Assembly (NCBI GenBank): GCA_963811585.1
Contig: CAWERR010000006.1
Location: 868,001 to 932,000, forward strand
DNA: 64,000 nucleotides
Direction: 5' to 3'
Origin: JACDHG01 sp963811585
GTDB taxonomy: Bacteria > Actinomycetota > Actinomycetes > Propionibacteriales > Nocardioidaceae
Positions 7,417 to 15,495 of this stretch are shown one piece after another. Below the pieces are notes generated by a model. That model saw only the letters and a list, made by a program, of their open reading frames with translations, was not told the origin of the DNA and searched no databases. The translations under genes and the position numbers were made by a program. Position 1 is the stretch's first letter. Each line of letters begins with the position of its first letter.

Positions 7417-8382
7417 ATGACTCACTTGTCGCCCGTGGATGAGCTGCACGCCTCCGACTTGATCGAGGTGGCGCGCGGCTGCTTCGTGCTCCGCTACCCC
7501 GAGTGGGACGTGAGCATCGGCGTGGTCGTCGGCTCCGACGGCGTACTCGTGGTGGACACCCGGGCCAGCTCCGCTCAAGGCGACCGGCTCGCTGACGACG
7601 TACGACGCGTGGCGCAGGGTGTGGCGGTCCGCTGGGTGGTCAACACGCACCAGCACTTCGACCACACGTTTGGCAACGTCGCGTTCGAGGGCGCCACGAT
7701 CCACGCGCACGAGAACGCCGCCGCGGGCCTGGTTGCCGCTGGCGACCGCATCAAGGCGGCGTTCCGCGCCGATCCTTCCGTCGACCCGGACTACCCCGCG
7801 ATCACCGCAGCGGTGCTCGACGAGGTGTTGGCGACCGAGTACCGGCTCCCCGACGAGACGTTCTCCTCGGCCGCCGTCATCGACCTTGGCGACCGGTACG
7901 TCGAGCTGGCGTTCCCGGGGCGTGGCCACACCGACGGCGATCTGGTGCTCCGGGTCCCGGATGCGGACGTCGTCTTCGCTGGCGATCTGGTGGAGCAGTC
8001 GGCCGATCCGGCATACGGCACGGACTGCTTCCCCCTCGACTGGGCCGGCTCGCTCGACCTGGTGATCGGGATGCTCACGCCCGCGAGCGTGGTGGTGCCC
8101 GGTCATGGCACGCCGGTCGACCGGGAGTTCGTTAAGGACCAGCGTGCCGACATCTCCGAGGTGGGTGAGCTGATCAGGTCGCTCTACGCCCAGGGTGTCC
8201 CCCAGGGGGAGGCGCTCGAGGTGGGGTCGACCGGGTGGGCATTCCCGCCATTCCAGCTGGGCCATGCGGTGCGCCGCGGCTACGACGAGTTGTCCGCCAA
8301 CGCCGAACGCTCGGGCGACCCGCTCACCGGCCGCACCCCAGCCCAGCAACCAGTCGGCGGCATCACCCTCCCCCTCGCCTAA
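7417..8382 (+). CDS. Metallo-beta-lactamase-fold hydrolase
   Basis: The 321-residue cytoplasmic protein has the MBL metal motif NTHQHFDHTFGN (H78, H80, D82, H83), then PGRGHTDGDLVL with the next ligand histidine, AGDLVEQSADPAYGTDC with the bridging aspartate, and VPGHGTPVDR for the last histidine. The substrate cannot be read from sequence; the motifs resemble the quinoprotein-relay/SoxH-like hydrolase group. It is divergent from hrcA, and its promoter region overlaps the CIRCE side of the 150-bp gap, so an indirect effect of HrcA is conceivable. Confidence 0.88.
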   Translation: MTHLSPVDELHASDLIEVARGCFVLRYPEWDVSIGVVVGSDGVLVVDTRASSAQGDRLADDVRRVAQGVAVRWVVNTHQHFDHTFGNVAFEGATIHAHENAAAGLVAAGDRIKAAFRADPSVDPDYPAITAAVLDEVLATEYRLPDETFSSAAVIDLGDRYVELAFPGRGHTDGDLVLRVPDADVVFAGDLVEQSADPAYGTDCFPLDWAGSLDLVIGMLTPASVVVPGHGTPVDREFVKDQRADISEVGELIRSLYAQGVPQGEALEVGSTGWAFPPFQLGHAVRRGYDELSANAERSGDPLTGRTPAQQPVGGITLPLA

Positions 8383-8404
8383 CCCTCCCGCCCGCGACCC
8401 TCCC

Positions 8405-8628
8405 GCCGACTGGTCGACGTATGCCGCGCCGACTCGTCACAAATGCTCCGCCGACTGGTCACAAATGCTCTGCCGACTGGTCACAAATGCTCTGCCGACT
8501 GGTCAGGTATGCCGCGCCGACTGGTCACAAATGCTCTGCCGACTGGTCAGGTATGCCGCGCCGACTGGTCACAAATGCTCTGCCGACTGGTCACATATGC
8601 CGCGCCGACTGGTCACGTATGCCGCCGA
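8405..8628. repeat. Tandem array B: ten 22-bp units with GCCGACTGGTCA core
   Basis: Units start at about 8405 and repeat every 22 bp (one 23-bp step at the left end). Two subtypes alternate irregularly: ...CACAAATGCTCT and ...CAGGTATGCCGC or close variants. The core equals that of array A1, about 3.6 kb away. The array lies between the convergent metallo-hydrolase and small membrane-protein genes. The 368-bp interval 8383-8750 holds only this array and the palindromic repeat at 8637-8696. Open frames that run through it are artefacts of the repeat period. Confidence 0.9.
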
Positions 8629-8636
8629 GACCCTCA

Positions 8637-8696
8637 GGCGGTCGAGCTTGTCGAGACCCTCGATCTCGACAAGCTCGATCAGCGGGGGCCTTTCGC
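8637..8696. repeat. Palindromic intergenic repeat (complete copy)
   Basis: GGCGGTCGAGCTTGTCGAGACC is followed after three bases by GATCTCGACAAGCTCGATCA and GCGGG. The two arms are inverted copies of one another, giving a hairpin with about 17 paired positions. This copy is directly attached to the right end of the 22-bp array. Confidence 0.85.
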
Positions 8697-8750
8697 CGAC
8701 TGGGCACCGATAGGACAGAGACCGCCGGGTCGCGGCCAGCACCGAGGCAG

Positions 8751-9161
8751 CTATTGCTCGGGCAGCGCGTCAGGGTCGTCTTGCTTGTCCGCCTCGCGTG
8801 CCTGCTCGCGAACCCTGGCACCGACTACCCGAGTGAACACGATGCTGGTCACGAGACCGGCGATCACCACGCCTCCCGCGATGGTCCCCATCAGCGCTGC
8901 CCCCTCAGGGCTCTTCGAGACGACTCCGCACAGATACAGGACAAGGCCGACGGTCAGGAGCAGGAAGCCGATCCGCTTCTCAGCCAACAGTTGGGCGTGG
9001 GTAGACAGAGCGTCGGGCTCCCCCACCGCGGAGCCCTCTTCGTCAATGTCCTTGCGCAACTCGGCAATCGACTCGGCGTTGTGGGCATGCGAGAGGACAC
9101 CTGCACCTACCAGGTCCAACGCCACGCCGCTCACCAGAAGCACCTCCGTCATCAAAGACAC
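8751..9161 (-). CDS. Small integral membrane protein of unknown function
   Basis: I do not recognise this 136-residue protein. It has a hydrophobic N-terminal helix (VLLVSGVALDLVGAGVL), a polar loop rich in charged residues (residues 27-60), then two further hydrophobic helices (IGFLLLTVGLVLYLCGVV and MGTIAGGVVIAGLVTSIVF), and a charged C-terminal tail (REQAREADKQDDPD). An ATG at 9149 is an alternative start. Good codon use and clear membrane topology support it as a real gene although it sits among repeats. It converges with the metallo-hydrolase gene and diverges from DUF3097. Confidence 0.65.
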   Translation of the reverse strand: MSLMTEVLLVSGVALDLVGAGVLSHAHNAESIAELRKDIDEEGSAVGEPDALSTHAQLLAEKRIGFLLLTVGLVLYLCGVVSKSPEGAALMGTIAGGVVIAGLVTSIVFTRVVGARVREQAREADKQDDPDALPEQ

Positions 9162-9300
9162 AACGCGTCCTCTCCGTCAGTCCAAACGAGCCACGCTGGC
9201 ACTCTCGCAACCCCGAGCCGAGACCGAACTCTTGCACACTGAACGCCGAACAACCGCCCAGTGCTGGAACACCCGCCTGACTTCTCGGCGGCGACCCTTC

Positions 9301-9351
9301 GGCGGTCGAGCTGGTAGAGACCCCTCGATCTCGACAAGCTCGATCAGCGGG
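9301..9351. repeat. Palindromic intergenic repeat (diverged copy)
   Basis: GGCGGTCGAGCTGGTAGAGACC, four bases, GATCTCGACAAGCTCGATCA, then GCGG. It matches the copy at 8637 with two changes in the left arm. The 366-bp gap 9162-9527 between divergent genes holds this copy, a two-unit 22-bp array and a third palindrome; I see no gene there. Confidence 0.8.
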
Positions 9352-9361
9352 AACCTCTCGT

Positions 9362-9408
9362 CGAGTGGTCACTTATGCCGCGTCGAGTGGTCACGTATGC
9401 CGCCGCGA
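9362..9408. repeat. Mini-array C: two 22-bp units GTCGAGTGGTCAC[T/G]TATGCCGC
   Basis: Two tandem copies of a variant of the array A/B unit, with GAGTGGTCAC in place of GACTGGTCAC and the same TATGCCGC tail, lie about 130 bp upstream of DUF3097, between two palindromic repeats. Confidence 0.75.
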
Positions 9409-9414
9409 GCCTAC

Positions 9415-9466
9415 GGCGGTCGAGCTTGTCGAGACCTGTTGATCTCGACAGGCTCGATCAGCGGGG
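9415..9466. repeat. Palindromic intergenic repeat (complete copy)
   Basis: GGCGGTCGAGCTTGTCGAGACC, then TGTT, then GATCTCGACAGGCTCGATCA and GCGGGG. The order array, short linker GAGCCTACGG, palindrome repeats the composite arrangement seen at 8405-8696. Confidence 0.83.
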
Positions 9467-9536
9467 CGGGGTCGACCCTCCGGCGGCAGCGTGGCGCCGC
9501 CACCTCGCGCCACACCACCGCTAGCCTGTGCCCGCC

Positions 9537-10388
9537 ATGGCCCCCGACCGCTACGGATCCGACGTACTCCAGTCAGACTGGCGATCCCCCAAACGCGGCC
9601 GATCCACGCCGATCGAAGCCGATCTCGGGCTTGTGGTGGAGGAGGTCACGACCGACTGGTGCGGCGCGATCGTCCGGGTCGAGCGCGACCTCGGCACGGT
9701 CGAGCTGGAGGACAGGCGCGGCAAGCGTCGAACGTTCCCGCTCGGCCCGGGCTTCCTGCTCGAAGGCGTGCCGGTGATCCTGGAGGCGTCAGCGCCACCA
9801 GCCCCCAAACGCGAGACCCACACTGCCTCCGGCTCGATCGCTGTCGCCGCCACCAAGGCGCGGGTTGCGCGAGCCAGCCGGATCTTCGTGGAGGGTCGAC
9901 ACGACGCTGAGCTTGTCGAGCAGGTGTGGGGCGACGACCTACGCATTGAGGGGATCGTGGTCGAGTACCTCGAAGGCATCGACGACCTCGCCGACCACCT
10001 ACGCGACTTCCAGCCGGGCCACGAACGTCGCGCCGGCGTGCTCGTCGACCACCTCGTCTCCGGCTCCAAGGAGAGCCGGATCGCTGCGTCGGTCGCCAAC
10101 TCGTCACTTGGCAACCACGTCCGCATCGTCGGCCACCCGTTCGTCGACATCTGGCAGGCGGTCAAGCCCGCCCGGCTCGGCCTCGACGCGTGGCCGAAGA
10201 TCCCCCGCAACGTGTCATGGAAGCACGGTGTGTGTCAGCACCTCGGCTGGCCACATCGCGACCAGGCCGACATCGCCCGCGCCTGGAAGCACATCCTCTC
10301 CAGGGTCTCGTCGTACGCCGACCTGGAGCCGTCGCTGCTCGGCCGGGTCGAAGAGCTCATCGACTTCGTCACCATCGACCAGTCCTGA
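9537..10388 (+). CDS. DUF3097 family protein
   Basis: This 283-residue actinobacterial protein family has no known biochemical function. The N-terminal part (to about residue 85) resembles a small beta domain (DWCGAIVRVERDLGTVELEDRRG). The C-terminal part begins with RASRIFVEGRHDAELVEQVWG and continues VLVDHLVSGSKESRIA, which resembles a TOPRIM-like nucleotide-binding fold with acidic residues. The family commonly sits beside hemW, as here, but this copy is convergent with hemW. The start is either ATG 9537 or GTG 9528; neither has a clear ribosome site. Confidence 0.85.
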   Translation: MAPDRYGSDVLQSDWRSPKRGRSTPIEADLGLVVEEVTTDWCGAIVRVERDLGTVELEDRRGKRRTFPLGPGFLLEGVPVILEASAPPAPKRETHTASGSIAVAATKARVARASRIFVEGRHDAELVEQVWGDDLRIEGIVVEYLEGIDDLADHLRDFQPGHERRAGVLVDHLVSGSKESRIAASVANSSLGNHVRIVGHPFVDIWQAVKPARLGLDAWPKIPRNVSWKHGVCQHLGWPHRDQADIARAWKHILSRVSSYADLEPSLLGRVEELIDFVTIDQS

Positions 10389-10409
10389 CAACGATCACCG
10401 GTCGTCCGT

Positions 10410-10454
10410 CGGTCGAGCTTGTCGAGACCCGTGATCTCGACAAGCTCGATCACC
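10410..10454. repeat. Palindromic intergenic repeat (complete copy)
   Basis: CGGTCGAGCTTGTCGAGACC, two bases, GTGATCTCGACAAGCTCGATCA. It occupies most of the 78-bp gap between the convergent DUF3097 and hemW genes, a place where it could act as a bidirectional transcription terminator. Confidence 0.83.
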
Positions 10455-10466
10455 AGAAACGGGGTG

Positions 10467-11693
10467 CTAGGGCAGCAGGGCGTGCACGACTGCGTCGGCA
10501 AGTAGCCGGCCGCGACGCGTCAGCACCAGCGACTCCCCCGACCGCTCGGCGAGCCCGTCGCGCAAGAGACCCGGCACGGCGTCGCGGCCGACGCCTTGAA
10601 CGAGGTCCATCCGAAGCCCGGTGCTCAGCCGCGACTCCAACAACACCCGCTCGACGAGACGGGTCTCAGGGTCGAGCACCTCACGCTCGTCAGCCGGGCT
10701 CACTCCGGCGGCAATCCGGTCGGCGTACGCCGCAGGATGCTTGACGTTCCACCACCGAACTCCGCCGACGTGGGAATGTGCGCCAGGGCCGACTCCCCAC
10801 CAGGTCGCGCCGGTCCAGTAGCCCAGGTTGTGGCGGCATCTTGCGTCGTCGCGCGCCCAGTTCGACACCTCGTACCACTCGTAGCCAGCTTGGGCGAGCA
10901 CCTCATCGCAGAGCTCGTACTTGTCTGCAAGGTCGTCGTCGTCAGTGGCTTCAAGGTCACCTCGCGCGATCCGGCGCGCCAGCGCGGTGCCTTCCTCGAC
11001 GATCAGGGCATACGCACTGACATGGTCAGGACCGCAAGCGATCGCGGCATCGAGGCTGCGCGCCCAGTCGTCGAGCGACTCGCCCGGCGTGCCGTAGAGC
11101 AGGTCGAGGCTGACCTGGTCGAAGCCGGCGTCCCGCGCTGACGTGACCGCCGAAGTGACGTGGTCGGGATCGTGCGTGCGGTCGAGCACACGCAGCACCG
11201 AGGGCACGGCCGACTGCATCCCGAACGACACGCGGTTGATCCCGCCTTCGCGCAGCCGCACCAGGTCGGCCGCTGTGACGCTGTCGGGGTTTGACTCGGT
11301 GGAGATCTCAGCACCGGGCGCGAGCCCGAACTCGTCGCGGATCGCCGACAGGACCTCGATGAGGTCATCAGCCGGCAGAAGCGTCGGCGTACCGCCTCCG
11401 AAGAACACTGTGTCGACGGCGACTGCGTGGTCACCAATCACCTTGCGGGCAAGGCGAATCTCGTCGATCGCCACCTTTGCGTACGTCGCCCGGGCCGCCC
11501 CACGAGTGTCGCCCAGCTCACTGGCGGTGTAGATGTTGAAGTCGCAGTAGCCGCACCGCACCGAGCAGAACGGCACGTGCACGTAGATACCGAACGGCGC
11601 CGTCCCGACCGTGTCGAGGGCGTCAGATGGCAGCGACCCGTCGACGGGCGCGGCAACATCTTCGGGCAGGCCAGAAGGCACAGGACCCATCAT
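10467..11693 (-). CDS. hemW: Radical SAM heme chaperone HemW
   Basis: The 408-residue protein carries the radical SAM cluster motif CSVRCGYC (C43, C47, C50) preceded by YVHVPF, then VFFGGGTPTLLP and ISTESNPDS, and the HemW C-terminal region. HemW transfers heme to client proteins; the family was long annotated as oxygen-independent coproporphyrinogen oxidase, but the HemN-specific extra residues are not evident. Two adjacent ATG codons start the frame. Gene order relative to hrcA-dnaJ is conserved in actinobacteria. Confidence 0.95.
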   Translation of the reverse strand: MMGPVPSGLPEDVAAPVDGSLPSDALDTVGTAPFGIYVHVPFCSVRCGYCDFNIYTASELGDTRGAARATYAKVAIDEIRLARKVIGDHAVAVDTVFFGGGTPTLLPADDLIEVLSAIRDEFGLAPGAEISTESNPDSVTAADLVRLREGGINRVSFGMQSAVPSVLRVLDRTHDPDHVTSAVTSARDAGFDQVSLDLLYGTPGESLDDWARSLDAAIACGPDHVSAYALIVEEGTALARRIARGDLEATDDDDLADKYELCDEVLAQAGYEWYEVSNWARDDARCRHNLGYWTGATWWGVGPGAHSHVGGVRWWNVKHPAAYADRIAAGVSPADEREVLDPETRLVERVLLESRLSTGLRMDLVQGVGRDAVPGLLRDGLAERSGESLVLTRRGRLLADAVVHALLP

Positions 11694-11710
11694 CCCAGCC
11701 CCTCACCGCC

Positions 11711-11764
11711 GGTCGAGCCCACACCGTCGGTCGAGCCCACACCGTCGGTCGAGCCCACACCGCC
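11711..11764. repeat. 18-bp tandem repeat, three units of GGTCGAGCCCACACCGTC
   Basis: Three direct copies start at 11711, 11729 and 11747. The fourth begins GGTCGAGC and merges into the palindromic repeat at 11763, so the 18-mer appears to have expanded from the end of that palindrome. Confidence 0.85.
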
Positions 11765-11810
11765 GGTCGAGCTTGTCGAGACCATAGATCTCGACAGGCT
11801 CGATCACCGG
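11763..11810. repeat. Palindromic intergenic repeat (complete copy)
   Basis: CCGGTCGAGCTTGTCGAGACC, ATA, GATCTCGACAGGCTCGATCACCGG. The outermost bases CCGG also pair, making this one of the two most symmetric copies in the window. It lies between hemW and the acyl-CoA synthetase gene. Confidence 0.87.
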
Positions 11811-11844
11811 ACGTGCCGCCGTGACACCGACTCCCCCGCTGACC

Positions 11845-11893
11845 GTCGGTCGAGCTTGTCGAGACCATAGATCTCGACAGGCTCGATCACCGG
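11845..11893. repeat. Palindromic intergenic repeat (complete copy)
   Basis: Nearly identical to the copy at 11763-11810, in the same orientation and 34 bp away, ending eight bases before the stop codon of the acyl-CoA synthetase gene. It would form a hairpin at the 3' end of that transcript. Confidence 0.87.
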
Positions 11894-11900
11894 TATCAGG

Positions 11901-13721
11901 TCAGCTGTAGAGGGCGTCGAGCTTGTCCTTGTAGTGCTCCTCAACGACCTTGCGCTTTACCTTCATGCTCGGCGTGATCTCGCCGTCCTCCACCGATAGG
12001 TCGCGGTCGAGCAACACGAAGCGCTTGATCGTCTCCCAGCGGTTGAGCTTCCCGTTGAGCTGATCGACATACCCCTGCACCATTTCGTAGGCCGCGTCGG
12101 ACGAGACGATCTCGCTGTAGCTCTTCCCGCCGAGGCCGTTCTGGGCCGCCCAACCCTCGATCGCGTCAGGGTCGAGCGTGATGATCGCCGACACGAAGTT
12201 TCGCTCGTTGCCGTGTACGACGAACTGGCTGACGTAGGGGCAGACCGCCTTGAACTGACCCTCGATGATCTGAGGCGCGACGTACTTGCCGCCCGACGTC
12301 TTGAAGAGGTCCTTCTTGCGGTCAGTGATCCGCACGAACCCGTCGTCGTCGACCTCAGCGATGTCACCGGTGTGGAACCACCCGTCGTTGAGCGTCTCGG
12401 CGGTTGCTTCGTCGAGGTTGTGGTAGCCGTCCATGACGCCGGGGCCTTTGATCAGCAGCTCGCCGTCGGACGCGACCTTGACCTCGGAGCCGGGGAGCAC
12501 GGGTCCGACCGTGCCGAACTTGTAGTGCGTCGGCCGGTTGACGCAGCTGCCTGCGGACGTCTCGGTCAGGCCGTAGCCCTCGAGGACCAAGATGCCGGCA
12601 GCATGGAACCACTCGGCGATATCTCTGTTCAGGGCAGCCGCTCCAGAGATGAAGAAGCGCACACGCCCACCGAACCGCGCCCGGATCTTCGAGAAGACCA
12701 GCTTGTCGAACACCTTGTGCTGCGCCGCCAGCACCGGGGACACGCTCTCGCCCGCCAGCCGACGCCTCGACACCTCGAGGCCGACCTTGAAGGCCTGGTC
12801 GAAGATCTTCTTCTTCACGCCACCTTCATCCGCCGCCATCGTGTTGATGCGTGCGTGCGCCTTCTCGAAGATGCGGGGTGCAGCGCCCATGAATGTCGGC
12901 TTGACGACGGCCAGGTTCTCGATGATCTTGTCGACCCGACCGTCGACCGCGGTCGGGAAGCCGATCGCCAGCTGCAGCGTCAGCAGCACCTTGCCGAAGG
13001 AGTGGGCCAGCGGCAGCCAGAGGTACTGCACGTCATCGAGCGACAAGATGTCGAGGGCCTGCACGGCGGTGCCTTCGTAGGTCCACGCCGAGTGGCGCAG
13101 CCGCACACCTTTGGGTCGTCCCGTCGTACCCGAGGTGTAGATCAGGGTGGCCAAGGCATCGGCCGAAGTGCCGTCGACTCGTTGTGTCACTGCGTCGGGG
13201 TTGTCGGCCAGGAGCTCCTCGCCGAGCTTCTCGAGGTCGGGCATGCCGATGACCCAGTCGCCGTCAGGCGTGCCCTCGAAGGTGACGACCTTGCTGAGCG
13301 CCGGAAGGTCGTCACGGCGTTCGCGCAGCTTGTCGATCTGTACGTCGTCCTCGGCGAAGACGACATGTGAGTCGGAGTCGCCGACGATGTAGGCGACGTC
13401 GTCGGACATGCTCGACGGGTAGACCGTGGTGGTGGCCGCTCCCGCCGACATGATCGCGAGGTCGGCGAAGATCCACTCGTAGCGGGTGCCCGAAGCGATG
13501 GCGACCCGCTGCTCAGGCTGAACCCCGAGGGCGATGAGGCCGGCCGCGATCTTGGTGACGTGGTCACGGGTGTTTCGCCACGTCAGCGACTTCCACTCGC
13601 TGCCGACCGGATACCGGTACGCCTCCAGGTCGGGGGTCGCCTCGACCCGGTCGAAGAACATCCGGCCGACGGATTGCGGCCGGTTGTCCAGGGTCGCTTG
13701 AACGTCAGCAGAGGCAGTCAT
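11901..13721 (-). CDS. Long-chain fatty-acid--CoA ligase (FadD15-like, AMP-forming)
   Basis: The 606-residue ANL-superfamily enzyme activates fatty acids to acyl-CoA through an acyl-adenylate. Visible motifs are the P-loop-like LIYTSGTTGRPKG (about 193-205), ISGAAALNRDIAEWFHAAGI, VLEGYGLTETSAG and DGWFHTGDIAEVDDDGFVRI with ITDRKKDLFKTSGGKYVAP. The ATG at 13721 (MTASADVQATL) is chosen; the open frame extends 35 codons further but that part is not family-like. Downstream palindromes may terminate the message. The specific chain length cannot be read. Confidence 0.93.
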   Translation of the reverse strand: MTASADVQATLDNRPQSVGRMFFDRVEATPDLEAYRYPVGSEWKSLTWRNTRDHVTKIAAGLIALGVQPEQRVAIASGTRYEWIFADLAIMSAGAATTTVYPSSMSDDVAYIVGDSDSHVVFAEDDVQIDKLRERRDDLPALSKVVTFEGTPDGDWVIGMPDLEKLGEELLADNPDAVTQRVDGTSADALATLIYTSGTTGRPKGVRLRHSAWTYEGTAVQALDILSLDDVQYLWLPLAHSFGKVLLTLQLAIGFPTAVDGRVDKIIENLAVVKPTFMGAAPRIFEKAHARINTMAADEGGVKKKIFDQAFKVGLEVSRRRLAGESVSPVLAAQHKVFDKLVFSKIRARFGGRVRFFISGAAALNRDIAEWFHAAGILVLEGYGLTETSAGSCVNRPTHYKFGTVGPVLPGSEVKVASDGELLIKGPGVMDGYHNLDEATAETLNDGWFHTGDIAEVDDDGFVRITDRKKDLFKTSGGKYVAPQIIEGQFKAVCPYVSQFVVHGNERNFVSAIITLDPDAIEGWAAQNGLGGKSYSEIVSSDAAYEMVQGYVDQLNGKLNRWETIKRFVLLDRDLSVEDGEITPSMKVKRKVVEEHYKDKLDALYS

Positions 13722-13791
13722 GGGAGAACCGTAGAGCAGACGGCTACCCCACGGTAGGGCCAGGTCGCGGCCGCCGGGCGGTGGAACACGC

Positions 13792-14445
13792 TCACAGGCG
13801 GGCGACGTACTCCTCCGCTGCGGCACGCGCCTCGGGACGCAGCGTGTCGCCGATCTCGAGCAGCCGCGGCATCAGAGTCCGGTCAGTCGTGAACGCGCGG
13901 AACATGGTCGAGACGGTGACATCGTGGTCGGGCCGGTGCACAACCTCGATGGCGTCGCCGGCCGTGATGAGCCCCGGCTCGACGACACGCAGGTAGGGAC
14001 CCGGCCGTGCCTCAGCAGTGAACCGCTTGACCCACGCCACGTCGTCGAAGCCCGATAGACCCATCCAGTTCTTGAAGACGTTGCAAGGGATCCGTACGTC
14101 GGCGACCTCGAGGAGGGTCGACCCGATCCGCCACCGCTCGCCGATGAGGGATTCGTTGATGTCGATGCCACTGGTGGTGAGGTTCTCGCCGAACTGGCCG
14201 TTGGGAATCGGCTGGCCGAGTCGCTCGACCCACGCGTCGATGTCCTCGCGGGCGAAGGCGTAGACAGCTTGGTAGATCCCGCCGTGGTCGTTCGTGTCAG
14301 CGACCTCGTCGCCCTCGATGCCCAGCGGCTCGACCCGCACCGGACCCGGTATTGAGTGCTTGATAATGGCCGTGCGCTTGAGCGTGCCTGCCCACTCCGC
14401 GTCGACCGGCGTGCCGATGTTGATGGAGAGCAGTCGCGCGGTCAT
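13792..14445 (-). CDS. MOSC domain protein (YiiM-like)
   Basis: The 217-residue protein shows the MOSC domain with GIEGDEVADTNDHGGIYQAVYAF, FGENLTT, IGERWRIGSTLLEVADVRIPC and FKNWMG; the cysteine in RIPC is the conserved metal-sulfur residue of the family. The C-terminal extension after residue 165 resembles the 3-alpha domain of YiiM-type proteins, which handle 6-hydroxylaminopurine or other molybdenum-dependent reductions. It stands alone, upstream of the acyl-CoA synthetase on the same strand with a 70-bp gap. Confidence 0.87.
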   Translation of the reverse strand: MTARLLSINIGTPVDAEWAGTLKRTAIIKHSIPGPVRVEPLGIEGDEVADTNDHGGIYQAVYAFAREDIDAWVERLGQPIPNGQFGENLTTSGIDINESLIGERWRIGSTLLEVADVRIPCNVFKNWMGLSGFDDVAWVKRFTAEARPGPYLRVVEPGLITAGDAIEVVHRPDHDVTVSTMFRAFTTDRTLMPRLLEIGDTLRPEARAAAEEYVARL

Positions 14446-14484
14446 GCGGCCATCTTGTCAACCGCACCGGTGGCGATCCAATCC

Positions 14485-14940
14485 TTATGGAGTCTCGGCG
14501 CCGTCCGTGGGGCTGGTCGGGGTCGCCTCCTCCTTGTCCCTGTAGAGGCAGAACGGGTGGCCCGCCGGATCAAGCATGACCCGCACGTTGTCCTGGGGCT
14601 GGAACTCGGCTTCCTGTGCTCCGAGCTCGAGCGCGTGCGCGACAGAGGCCTTCAGATCGCTTACCTCGAAGTCGAGGTGCATCATCATCTGCTGCGCGCC
14701 CTCGGCAGACGGCCACGTGGGTCGCACATAGTCGGGTGCTGTCTGGAAACCGAGGTACCCCACGCTGTCGGGCGGTATCACAGCTCCACCATTGGGGCCT
14801 TCGCTGGCGATCTCCCAATCGAGCAGCGCCGCATAGAACCGCATCAGCGCTGGACCGTCCGGTGCCTCCAGTACGACCCCCCAGTAGTCGTGCCGGTCAT
14901 CGCGCGACGCTGATCCATCGGACTGGGTTCGACCTCGCAT
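14485..14940 (-). CDS. VOC (glyoxalase/dioxygenase superfamily) protein
   Basis: This 151-residue protein has two beta-alpha-beta-beta-beta modules: YWGVVLEAPDGPALMRFYAALLDWEI at the start, and HLDFEVSDLKASVAHALELGA then VMLDPAGHPFCLY at the end. Such stand-alone actinobacterial VOC proteins are of unknown substrate. The start ATG at 14940 lies in MRGRTQSDGSASRD, a short polar lead. It is about 40 bp upstream of the MOSC gene, so the two may share a transcript. Confidence 0.85.
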   Translation of the reverse strand: MRGRTQSDGSASRDDRHDYWGVVLEAPDGPALMRFYAALLDWEIASEGPNGGAVIPPDSVGYLGFQTAPDYVRPTWPSAEGAQQMMMHLDFEVSDLKASVAHALELGAQEAEFQPQDNVRVMLDPAGHPFCLYRDKEEATPTSPTDGAETP

Positions 14941-14982
14941 GCGTGCATCCTGCCAAGTCAGGTTGCCGCGCGCGACCGCGGC

Positions 14983-15402
14983 TCAGGCCAAGGGTTTGAC
15001 CAGGTGCACCTGTGCGTGCCCCTGAGGGTAGTTCGGCGTGACGCCGCACTCGACATACCCACGCCGCATGTAGAACGCAGGGGCCTGGAAAGTATGCGTG
15101 CTCAGCGCCATTTGGCTGCATCCGCGCTGGCGTGCCTCCTCCTCGGCGGCGGCGAGCAGCCGGCTCCCAAGGCCGTTCCCGCGCCGGTCGCTGCGGACCC
15201 AGAGCAGGTCGACGTACCCGGAGCCGCCCCACGTCCACCCCGACAGTCCGGCCTCCAACTCTCCGTCAGAGCCTCGCACGGCGATCCGCAGCCACCGGCC
15301 GTCCCTGATCCCTGTTGCATCGCCGTTGAACCGGTAGATTTTCTCGTCGAGCTCGGCACTCAGCCCGTCATCAACGTCGCCCACCACAATTGGCTCGTCC
15401 AC
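14983..15402 (-). CDS. GNAT family N-acetyltransferase
   Basis: A 139-residue acetyl-CoA-dependent acetyltransferase. Motif A is visible as LLWVRSDRRGNGLGSRLLAAAEEEARQRGC (R/Q-x-x-G-x-G/A in RRGNGLG), followed by FYMRRGYVECG, the typical motif B. The GTG at 15402 has GGAGG eight bases upstream. The substrate is unknown. It diverges from the PPOX gene and precedes the VOC gene on the same strand. Confidence 0.88.
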   Translation of the reverse strand: MDEPIVVGDVDDGLSAELDEKIYRFNGDATGIRDGRWLRIAVRGSDGELEAGLSGWTWGGSGYVDLLWVRSDRRGNGLGSRLLAAAEEEARQRGCSQMALSTHTFQAPAFYMRRGYVECGVTPNYPQGHAQVHLVKPLA

Positions 15403-15495
15403 CTCTCAATCCTCCACCCCGCCGATGCCATGCTGGACCCGGCCCACGTGCCGGAGCTGTCCGGCCGCACACCAGGATCGACCGAAAGGACCACG

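Noticed and set aside
6793..8349. 518-codon minus-strand open frame over hrcA and the metallo-hydrolase
   Set aside because: It runs antisense through the metallo-hydrolase and out of frame through hrcA; no domain is recognisable.
8195..9777. Long plus-strand open frames running through the 22-bp arrays
   Set aside because: They translate the repeats as periodic nonsense (NALPTGHKCSADWS) and read into unrelated sequence without family features.
13722..13826. Extended N-terminus of the acyl-CoA synthetase
   Set aside because: The 35 extra residues are not family-like and the ATG at 13721 gives the normal start.
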